Positions 1-8,987 of a stretch of 64,000 bases of DNA are shown here, piece after piece (position 1 is the stretch's first letter; every line of letters begins with the position of its first letter). The stretch spans positions 62,001 through 126,000 of the forward strand of contig NW_026946671.1 in the NCBI RefSeq assembly GCF_035222485.1, read 5' to 3'. This DNA is from Podospora pseudoanserina (taxonomy: Eukaryota; Ascomycota; Sordariomycetes; Sordariales; Podosporaceae). The notes under the pieces are model-generated. The model ran no database searches and was not told where the DNA came from. It worked only from the letters and a program-made list of their open reading frames with translations. Made by a program: the position numbers and the translations under genes.

Positions 1-1468
1 CGGACGCGGCGCTTCCCAGGCCAACGCCTAGACGGCGATCGCTGCTTAGCGCGAGTTCACAAGTTGATCAAAGACACATTTATTGTCCATGATCTTGAAA
101 AGGTTCCAAGGTGAGCTGCTAGTGTCAACAAGCCTAGCATCCATCTTCACACGCCATACGACGGAGTTGAGGGGAGGGCGGGCATTCTTCTTGGTGCGTC
201 ATGGAGTCACGGGGTTTGATTAGTTAGGAAAGGGCAAAATGGTCAAGATTCATGGTTTTTTTTTCTCTTGATGGCAATCTGGTGGTGCAGTGTTGTGGAG
301 TTGTGTGTGTTTTTCTGCTGCTGTTATTCTTGTTCTCGTTGCTAGTTGGGCCGTGCATTTGACTTGCACAGGTCACTCTTTTCCCCAAACACGCCCCTTG
401 CACACACATCACACACATATCAAAAGGTTGTCATGGTTTTGCGGCATCGTTACAGCGTTGGGGGAAACGGAAAACGGTAGCATTGTATACCTCACTGGCG
501 GGGCGGACTGGCTGGATGAATGCGGGTGGGAAAGGGTGGTGTGGAAAAAGGAAAAAGGCACGGCATGAAATGTTGACCTGGTGTACGGTATGGTACGACA
601 TGGTACGGAAAATGAAGGCAATGGGGCCCAGAAGGAGTATGCCTGAAAAGGAGATGGAGACAACCTCTACACATCACCATTACAACATTCTTCCCAATCG
701 AGGGCGGGGTGGGCCTTGTACGAGTAATTACGTTTGGGGGAGAGAAAGGCAAAAGGAGAGGAAGGGGGACGAAGCGTGTTGAGACAGTATCGTTTTAGCT
801 TGCTTGTGGATTGAAGGGGACCGTACGGTATGGGATAGGGAATAGTTAGTACCTTAGATTAAGGGAGGTTTAAAGAGATGTGTATTGTTAAAAGCGAGAT
901 ATTATTTGCAAAGATTCTGTCTCAACTTGATATGACTGTCTTGTGATTTGTCTGGGGAAGGAGAGATATGGTGTTGGGCAAGATGTTGGATGTAAGGAAG
1001 CTTTATTTGAGTGGGCATGAAGAGAGGTGGGGCACCACCACTACAAGAGCCAAGGACTTGCATCTTGGACTCTGCTTTTGGTGATTTAAAGCCGGGGTAC
1101 TTTAGTTGGTGTTTAGGTTGTAATATAAACCATGCCTCAAAAGCAAATCAATACGCCTTTTAAGTATCTTTAATAAGGTAGCTTAGTGATTATCCTTCGA
1201 GGCATGGTCCACAATATGATATTGGTTAACTTACCTTTGCTCTTCTGTAGGGAGGGTGTGAATAGCCAGACGGCTAGATAAATGGACGTAGAGATATAAG
1301 CTGTGTCATCTTGACTATCTAGACATCTAATAGAGCTAGCCACTCGTCTGGCTTTTCGATCTCGTTTTTCAGGTCTGTTGATTGTTATGTTGAGCTTTCT
1401 CAGCCGGTGCAACTATGGTAAAACAGCTCATCCTGACTTCTTCAACTGCTTCTTTCCTTCTTTTTTTC

Positions 1469-1501
1469 TTTTTTTTTTTTTTTTTTTTTTGGGGGGGGGG
1501 G
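1469..1501. repeat. T22-G11 homopolymer junction
   Basis: A run of about 22 T (1469-1490) passes directly into 11 G (1491-1501). It is preceded by a T-rich, C-interrupted tract from about 1451. On the other strand it reads C11 followed by A22. It is probably slippage-prone simple sequence, and its length may be inexact because of sequencing error. Confidence 0.85.
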
Positions 1502-1759
1502 TTTGGGTTTTCGAGAACATCCAGGCAGGTAGGCAGGTGGGAGTTGTCAAGGGATGTTGTCAAAACACCGAGATGGTCGTTCCTTGGTGTTGGGATTTAG
1601 CGTGTGTTGTATTCGTCGTCTTTTTGTGAAGTTCACTGTTGAAGCCTATATATTCCGTCGGGTCTTCTTGTCTTGGACGTGTTCTGCTTCACGATAGAGG
1701 AGGAGGCAATCAATGCTGTTGGAGACATAGACTGGTGATGATGATGATAATGTTGGGGT

Positions 1760-1774
1760 AAAAAAAGAAAAAAA
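1760..1774 (-). terminator. Pol III-type T-run terminator
   Basis: On the minus strand, two runs of seven T separated by one C lie about 32 nt downstream of the tRNA-like sequence. RNA polymerase III stops in such T runs. The pairing with internal A and B boxes supports Pol III transcription of the adjacent locus. Confidence 0.55.
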
Positions 1775-1806
1775 GCAAACGCTGGAAAGAAACAAACGCT
1801 GTTTAT

Positions 1807-1878
1807 GGACGGGCCAGGAGTCGAACCTGGGCCTTCGCTCAAACTCGGAAATTCACTAACCGCTGTACTACCGCGCCC
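1807..1878 (-). tRNA. tRNA-like gene with degenerate anticodon arm
   Basis: A 72-nt minus-strand sequence carries a box A match (TAGTACAGCGG) and a perfect box B (GGTTCGACTCC). The T arm pairs 5 of 5 bases (CCAGG/CCTGG). The acceptor arm GGGCGCG/CCCGTCC pairs 6 of 7, counting one G-U and one C-C mismatch. A T-run terminator follows. The middle (ATTTCCGAGTTTGAGCGAAG) does not fold into a normal 5-bp anticodon stem with a 7-nt loop and U33, so no amino-acid identity can be given. It could be a decayed tRNA, a tRNA-derived element or an unusual functional tRNA. It is the only strong B-box match I found in the window. Confidence 0.45.
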
Positions 1879-4097
1879 ACGGAATGCTAATCTTGGGACT
1901 CGGGATTGTATACTGGGTTGGGGTTGGGTTGGAGCTGAAGGCTTTGGATTGTGGATGTGGCTTTGTTTGACAGCTGGTGGACGTCGAACTAGTGTTGAAA
2001 AAGGGTGTGTTCGGAAAGGTTAAAACGCCTCCCTGTTTGGGTGATGAGAGGACGGTTTTTTGGGCGGATGGCGAGGGTTGATAAGTGCTTCGAATCAGAA
2101 GAGGGCGTTTGATATTGAGGAGATGTATGAAATGGATTTTATGGGCGAGCGCGTGGCGAGATGGCTAAGCGTGGTGAAAGAGCATTTTTCGAGGGTTCCG
2201 GCGTGATAAGCCAAGTGGAAATAGGGGCTTCCGAAATGTATTGCTCGGCAAACTTCATCTGTTTTCTGTTGGGGTGATAAAGAGACATGATCAGTTCCCA
2301 GCTGACTGGAGGCTGATGATCATTGGAGCATCGCTCTCATTCAGAAACGGCCTTGAGGGCACGACATGTCAAAGTTCCAAGAGGTAATAGCGATGTGAAG
2401 CACGTCAGATCCTAAAGAGGCATGTATGACACTGATAACCAGCTGTGTCATGTATCAGAACCATATCTCTGCTGTGTTTGGTTGAGAGATATGTGCTAGG
2501 TACTTCTCTGTTCACAGATTCAGGCCTGGTTCAGTTCATGTAGGAAGGCTTGTTTGAGTAGTCTAGGTCTTGATATGCTAATGGTTATATTTCCAGAAAA
2601 GATTCTGCGGGTATGGCTGATAGCTTCTCATATGACAGCTGCCATGTCGGTCTGTGTGTCTGTATTTCGAATCGGTGTAGCTGAGTCACTTCACGTCGAT
2701 AAACCTCTCACCTTTCCTACGGCTACCTCGGCAGAGGCTCAGGGAGAGTACATCTGCCAGAGAAAGCAAGCCACTGATGCCCTGCTTGAACCCCAATAGT
2801 CCTATATCCCGCAGCACATGACGGTGATAGGGTGGTTGTGGTGGGTCAGGATCCGATAACGCCCCCGGAAACAAGCCAAACCCATACCAGATAGTTACCC
2901 ATCCCACATGGAAGACCGGCACTTTGGAGAGCAAACCGACGATGGCGTAAGTAGCACTGACCAGTTGCTAGTCTCGCCCGTGATGTTTCCGAGGCTGTGG
3001 GGTAGGGGCTGGTTGGGCTAGTTCCTGCGAGAGGGCGGGATGTGGGCGTGCGGCCAAAACGTTTGGGCACAGATGGTCGGGCCTGTTGTCGGAAGAGCTT
3101 GTCGGGAAAGGCTTAGTTTGTCGAGACTCGGATGGGAGAGGGAGGTGTAAGATATCTGGGTGCGCGGTGTTATCTTTGCTCCGTCTTGTTGTTTGTCTGT
3201 TGGACATACATAGATAGGTCAACCTCGTGGTTCTAGATGTCTGGAGCTTAGATGAACCTTGACGGCCAACCTTGAAGGACTCTCCTGATCTGGTGCTGAT
3301 CGCCTCGACATGCTGGTATTTCGGCCTGTGACATTCAGCCCAGACAGCCGCGCGGCCAAACCATGGTTCGTACAACTCGACGCAAAACTACAGTCTGTAT
3401 CCGGTAGGTGAGTGCCCATCAAGGTGTGACTCGAAACAGAATAAGGGATGTGTGTTTTTCCTGTCGAGGCTCGAAACAGCAAGCATCTCCGCTGACTAAC
3501 TACGTGTCGCTGCTATGTAACCCCTGACCTGACACTGAGCCGGAGTGTTACACCACGCGGTGAGAGTTGGTGCTATTTTATACAAGCATGTTTTATGCCG
3601 TGCTCTCTGCTCCGTTGTCGTTTGTAACCTAACGGATAGGGTCAACAAACATACGTAATACGATCCACAAGAGGAGCCTTCTCCAGCCTCGTATATGGAA
3701 GTAAGCCGCCAATATCCTTCTGAAGAAAATGAGGATTGAGAGTCCAGATTTGCAAATCATGCAAAAGTGAGATCCGCCTTCCTGTCTGGTGCAAAGGTCT
3801 CCAGGCTGGACCCAGACTGGCGGAGCGATACTATCGCCAATGCTTCGGGACTTGCAAGCAGCTAATGAATTCCCAAAAAAAGAAAAAGAAACGAGGGAGC
3901 CAGCAGGGAGCGAGGCACCGAGGGGGAGAGAAAGAAAGAGGAGTCTCAAGGACCGGTCCAATCCCCCGACGAGCCGAATCATGGTTGTGTTTTTCTACTC
4001 CCACCTTCCCAAAAGGAACACCGCACACACTTGGATGAAGAAAATTGAATGCAATGAATGGGGCCCAGAGAAGGCCCACTCGGGCGGGTCCCCGCAA

Positions 4098-4130
4098 CTG
4101 CTTGACTGCTTGACTGCTTGACTGCTTGTC
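4098..4130. repeat. 8-bp tandem repeat (CTGCTTGA)x4
   Basis: Four head-to-tail copies of CTGCTTGA, the last ending in T instead of A. It lies in intergenic DNA with no obvious role. Confidence 0.8.
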
Positions 4131-5089
4131 ATTCTCTTTTAAAAACAACTGCAGACTGCCGGTGCCGAGAGGGGAGTCGGTATCGCACACACACGGAAGG
4201 CCAGCCCCGGAGTGCTCTATCGAGATGGTGATAGATTGATCGGCAGAGGGTGATGAGATGGCTTAGAGGGCCTGTCGGTGCCGGAAGTTGCCTTCAGCTT
4301 GCGACCTGCCAAGTTCAGCTCGCTCACTCATCAAGGCCATTTCGTCCCGCACCCTGTCGATTGACCTGCCTTCTAGAAGGCAAAACTCTAGCTGGGAGAG
4401 CATGAGTGCGGCACGGGGGTGTTGTGTGCTTGGTTTGGGTCGGGGAGAGCGATGGGCAAAAAGGACGCATTGGGCGATTGGGTATCATGAAGCGTGCGGC
4501 GTAGTTTATGTAGTTATTATGTTATTATTCAACGACTGTACTCCGTACTCAAGCCAATTCTCGACGATCCCCGGCATCTGGCGCCCCCGGGGTGGCATGG
4601 CGTTTCCCCTCAACCACCTACCCGGAACAGCCTAGCCTAGCTGCGCGGAATGGCTGCGAACATCCCTGTCTCGCGTGGTGATTGGCAACGAAACCCCCGG
4701 TGCGCCCATCGGTCGACAGGGCATCTTCAGAAGAAGAAGAAGGCACCTTGCGGTAGGTTGGGGGTGGGGTAATAATCGGACCATGCTCAACGGGAAAGAT
4801 CCAAATGAAGTCCAGAGACAACTTGCAGCCATCGCCATCTCAGCGACCCAGTCGGGTAAAAAAGAGACGGGCTCGGCGCTGCATCTCCCATCTGTTAAAA
4901 AACTGCCATCAGCAAAAGAGAGAGAGACCCAGCATCTGGTTCGTGGTGGGGAGGGAGGGAGGTTCCATCGATATTGTGGATGGAGGATGCCCAAGCGAGC
5001 GAGCCGGGTGGGTTTTCTCAGCCCCTCCAGCGGTTGTGCCAAGGAGTCATATTGGGCACATCTTCCGCTTCCCGTCATCATTTTGCCCG

Positions 5090-5275
5090 TTGCCCTTTAC
5101 TTCTTTTGCCCTCCTGCCTGCCAGTACCTTGCATTCCCTATTGCCTATTGCCTATTCATAGCGCCGCCTGTCTTTTTTTACCATTCTTTCGCTCACTCTT
5201 TTTACTCTACTACATACATTCGAGTACTCACTCAAGCATCATCATCACTCATGTACAGTGTCCGATCTTCTGCAG
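5090..5275 (+). promoter_or_regulatory. pyrimidine-rich promoter/leader of the PH-domain gene
   Basis: A long C/T-rich tract (CCTTTACTTC..., TTTTTTTACC, CACTCTTTTTACTCTAC) lies 450-640 bp upstream of the main start codon. CT-rich tracts near transcription starts are common in filamentous fungi. The assignment to this gene is positional. Confidence 0.35.
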
Positions 5276-5637
5276 CAGACTAACACTACGCCCACCCATT
5301 ATATCATCACACACAGAACAGGTTCCCTTGCACCTCGGCTTGGGTGCTTCCCATATGCTAAGCTTTCCTGCCTTGGCGGTCTCTCCACCAATCCGATCCC
5401 TCTCAAAGTCAGACTCGGTGCATGGTAAACCCGCCAGCAAGTGTGCGTCGCTGGATTTCAAGTTCATCACCGGCCTCAAACTCTCGCCCGGGGGCTCAGC
5501 GTAGCAACCGGGCGCGCCGACTAAAGCAGCCCGACTCGTAGCAGGGAGACCACGCAAACATCGCCATCGTGCTGGGCCGCTTTTAAGGGAGTTTTACTCA
5601 CCTCAGGGGAGGTGTACAGGGGTTCGGGGTGCACACG

Positions 5638-5697
5638 ATGCCAGTGGGGGACGACTCGAGCTATCTCACAAAAAGGAGGGCGTCACCACTTGCGTGA
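5638..5697 (+). promoter_or_regulatory. upstream ORF (19 codons) before the PH-domain gene
   Basis: ATG at 5638 opens a short frame (MPVGDDSSYLTKRRASPLA) that stops at 5695-5697, 29 nt before the main ATG and in a different frame. If the leader is unspliced, a scanning ribosome would meet this first, so it could lower or condition translation of the PH protein. Whether it lies in the mRNA is not known. Confidence 0.35.
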
Positions 5698-5726
5698 TCA
5701 GTATCACAGAAAGTGTCACGTGTCCC

Positions 5727-6954
5727 ATGGAGCAAAGGCCTGGCGATGCCTTCTCCCAGCACAGCGGCGACGCGAGCGACGCGCCCCCATCAGGGGGGAT
5801 GGGGCGCCCGCGCCGCATGTCCATGGAGGAGGATATGTTCTACCGGGAAGTCATGACGTCGCGGCCAAAGAACCCGCCGAGCTATGAGACAGCCATGCAG
5901 GCTGCTGTGGCGGCTGAGAGGAGGGCGATGGCGATGGCTGCTGTCGAGGACCAGGAAGAGAGGCTGCCCCAGTACTCATCCGAGTTGGATATCGAGGGCG
6001 TGTTTATGCGCAAGATGGAGATGGAGGACACGATCAAGCGGGCCGAGTATCGAGACTGGAGGATGGTTTATGTCGAGCTTCGGGGAACGGCACTCAACGT
6101 CTACTCGGTCAAGAAGGAGCGTGGATGGTGGTCGTCAAAGCCGGACGCACCTAACATTGCGCCTGATAATCCGCCATGGGTGAAGAAGCATGCGTTGGAG
6201 CGGAGCTACAGTTTGCTCTATGCGGATGCGGGGATCGCGGCGGATTATAAGAAGTGGGTTCAACCCTGTTGCTTCGCCATGAGATGGGATGACAGCTGAC
6301 ATGAGGAACAGGAAGCGCTACGTCATTCGGCTACGAGTGGAAACGGACCAGTTTTTATTGTCGTGTTTCGAGTTGAGCACATTTGTCACATGGCTCGACA
6401 GGTTTTATGCTGCCTTCAACGTGGCTGCACCCATCGATGAGCGCGATTTCCCCAGGGACTACAGCATACCACGGATTCAGAGGATACGGTTCTTGCGCGG
6501 ACAACGACCGCCACCCCAGGACCATCTTGGCAGGCAACCCGATCATAGAAGACCAGACGAGAGCGACGAAGACGACAGCGAAGGGGAGGGAGAGGGCGGT
6601 GAACCACCAGATCACAGAGGTGGCGGCGGACGTGGGCCACGGCCGGCTGAATACCCAATAATGGCGAGGTTATCAATATCATCATACGCGAACGAGAACG
6701 TCGACCCGGAAACTGGAAAATGGCTGCCAGAACACGGCTGGACCATCGCCCACGACCAGCTCTACGCCCGTCTGTGCTACGCGGTACTATTATTCAAGTC
6801 ACCACGGAAGAGCAATTACATTGTCTCACGAGGCAAGCGGTGGTGGGTTGACTGGGACAGCGGCAAGATGGTTCGGGTGCTGCCCCCGGCCTACGGCGAA
6901 ATCGACGTCATGGGCCCATGGCAGGTCATCATGGCCGAGAACAGGAGGATATAA
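5727..6954 (+). CDS. PH-domain protein with PPxY motif
   Basis: Two exons, 5727-6253 and 6312-6954, give 389 aa. The 58-nt intron (GTGGGT...CTGAC...ACAG) is required to join the two halves of one domain. Residues about 90 to 225 read as a pleckstrin-homology domain: strands EYRDWRMVYVEL and KRYVIRLRVE, and a final helix FVTWLDRFYAAF with the conserved Trp. A PPSY motif at residues 50-53 fits the WW-domain ligand PPxY used by Rsp5-type ubiquitin ligases. A low-complexity acidic and proline-rich linker (DESDEDDSEGEG) separates the PH domain from a conserved-looking C-terminal segment. PH domains bind phosphoinositides or proteins at membranes, so a membrane-associated role is an inference. ATG 5727 was chosen because the open frame before it offers only a GTG. 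The partner and exact function are unknown. Confidence 0.85.
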
Positions 6955-7591
6955 GCCTGTTGTCACAACGCAACTATTTCCTTCTATGTTTGTTTTGCAT
7001 TATACTCACACTTGACTGTTATTTTCTTTTTATTATCTATCTATATATCTGGGCGCGGAGTTGCGGGTTTCGAATTATCGGGAGCATACTTGGGACACAA
7101 TCTTTGCGTTTGCAGCAAATGGGGCATCTGGAACGGGAAGGAGGGAGGGATGTGTCTCGAGTCGGGCGAGCATTATACCATGCGTGTGATTTTATTGCTG
7201 GGGGGAAGAGAGGAGGAAAATGCGTTTTGCTTTTTTTGGTTGGATGTATATATACCCACGCGCAACAGATACCACATATTTAAGAGCATAATTGACCGGT
7301 TCCGGTAGCGAGACTTTTGTGTTGGCATGTGTTGTTTAATACCGCCTGGCCCAACCACATGAACTTTTACGGTGGCATGTTGCTCAGTTTTGGTTGTGCC
7401 CTCCACCATACTTTCAGTGTGCTTGATTTCATTGCTAGAGAAAACCGAACACAGCCCCTGTCTGACTAATTCAATTACGCCCAAACGCCCCCTCTGTCGT
7501 TCTTGTCCTGTCATGGCAGCGGAGGTATATATATCCATACATGGCAAACAAAGCCCCTTCTTCCCAACCTATACATCATCATCCCCCTATT
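6955..7591. other. convergent 3' intergenic region
   Basis: This lies between two convergent genes. It holds AT-rich 3'-flank sequence (TATCTATCTATATATCTGG) and nothing that looks like a gene. Confidence 0.6.
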
Positions 7592-8401
7592 TCAACCGCC
7601 CCCAACCCTTGCCAACTCCCCATCCACCCTCCTCGTCTCCTCCTCCAACTCACCAGCCAGCACCCCCCCCAAAACCTCACTCGCCCCCCTCACATCCCCC
7701 ACCATATTTTCCACCCCCTTGACCAACCGCTCCATCTCCCTCCTCTGAGCCAACACCTCCTCAAATAGTCTTCCATTCTCCCCCCTCACCTCCTGTAACC
7801 TCTCCCCCAACCTTGTTTCCTGCTCCCTCAGATAACCCCTTAGGTGAGCCTTAAGCACAACCTCAGCACCAAGCGTATGAGGCGGCACCGGCCTTCCCCC
7901 CCCACCACCATCCCGCCTCCTCCCCGCCTGAGCCTCAGCTATCAACCCCTCTAGCTCATTCAGTTTCTGAATCACCTGTCTCGACTCGAGGATCCGCTCA
8001 AACTCCCTGTTCCAGAGGGTGGACAGCCGGTCGATCATCTGCCTGTGGACATTATCTAGCGTCCCTGGCGCTTTTTCTGCAATGGTTGGGAAACATTCCC
8101 GGAAGTTGGACGGGGAAAGTTTGTCGAGGGTGTGGGTTGTTGTTTGTTGGAATAGTTGTTTTAACCGCTGCGCGCGGGGGCCGGGGATCACGGGCTCGGA
8201 TGAGGGGGGTAGCTGGTCCGAGGGGATTGGGTCCGAGGTTGGGTCCGAATGGGGGTGTTGTTGATCAGTTTGGGATTGGGGTTGTTCTGGTTGGGATTGG
8301 GAGGGTGGTTGTGGTTGTGCTTCTGGAGTGGGGAGCATCTCGACGTCTTCTTGTTGTTGGTCGGGTTGCTGGTTGGGTTGGGGTGGTGGTGGTTCAGACA
8401 T
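7592..8401 (-). CDS. nnf1: Nnf1-like kinetochore protein (MIND/MIS12 complex)
   Basis: A single-exon protein of 269 aa. The first about 75 residues are Pro/Gln/Ser-rich and disordered. From about residue 76 it matches the Nnf1/PMF1 family: RAQRLKQLFQQTTTHTLDKL, then FRECFP, then a long helical stretch through HRQMIDRLSTLWNREFERI and the coiled-coil end (LREQETRLGERLQEVRGENG). Nnf1 is a subunit of the four-protein MIND/MIS12 complex that links centromeric chromatin to the Ndc80 complex. The length fits fungal members. A glycine run (RRRDGGGGGRP) inside the coiled coil may be a flexible hinge. The family call rests on the N-terminal block and helix pattern. Confidence 0.85.
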   Translation of the reverse strand: MSEPPPPQPNQQPDQQQEDVEMLPTPEAQPQPPSQSQPEQPQSQTDQQHPHSDPTSDPIPSDQLPPSSEPVIPGPRAQRLKQLFQQTTTHTLDKLSPSNFRECFPTIAEKAPGTLDNVHRQMIDRLSTLWNREFERILESRQVIQKLNELEGLIAEAQAGRRRDGGGGGRPVPPHTLGAEVVLKAHLRGYLREQETRLGERLQEVRGENGRLFEEVLAQRREMERLVKGVENMVGDVRGASEVLGGVLAGELEEETRRVDGELARVGGG

Positions 8402-8987
8402 TTTATAGTGACTAGTATCTCAATGGGAAATAGTGAACATGCTGATAAATGGGGTCGGAAATCGTGGTCGTGGTGGATGTTGATATCGTTAGAATTCAAG
8501 TGTAAGCCGAACAAGAAAATCGCGTCGCGTCGCGCAGTCGCAAACCGCAAGACAAGCATTTACCTTGGCCCCGCCCAAAAACGCGGGGCACCCGCTAAAA
8601 AGCTTCCCCTACGCAGCCGCGCTTGGCTTCAAGACCCTGCAGCACTTGGTCAAGCCCGCCCCTTTTTTAGCCCCTTTCTCCGTCCTTCGTCCAACATGAC
8701 AACTCAAAGGTGACCAGTTCCAAGAGCAGTGACATTATGTTCTACTAAAAAGGTATCAACCCCTCTCTCAAATTCTCATTATAAACAAAAAAACCCAATC
8801 CCTCCCTAACATTCATCATATACTTTGACAAAATAAACCCATCATCTCTACCAGTCCATCAAACCGAAATGTTATTTACAGTCCAAACCAAACATTTCTC
8901 TGACATGTCCCCCAAATCATCCCTCATATTCCCCCCCCAAAACACAAAACACTTTCTCCCAAACCCAAACGCCATGCCCCCAAAATA
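8402..8987. other. intergenic between two minus-strand genes
   Basis: This holds the promoter and leader of the Nnf1-like gene and the 3' flank of the b561-like gene. A run of overlapping GCGTCGCGTCGCG lies near 8521. No gene is visible. Confidence 0.55.

Larger units (their letters stand above)
1..1806. other. gene-poor left edge
   Basis: I see no supported gene here. Plus frame 1 is open from base 1 to a TGA at 112-114 and could be the tail of a gene entering from the left, but about 37 codons without a recognisable domain is too little to call one. The remainder is simple intergenic DNA with G-rich and T-rich tracts; short ORFs around 290-780 show no domain. Confidence 0.5.
1879..5637. 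other. intergenic, upstream of PH-domain gene
   Basis: There is no convincing gene. Short open frames, such as one at 2968-3375 on the minus strand, have no recognisable domain and no supporting splice structure. An 8-bp tandem repeat lies at 4098-4130, and a pyrimidine-rich leader-like stretch begins near 5090. Confidence 0.5.
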
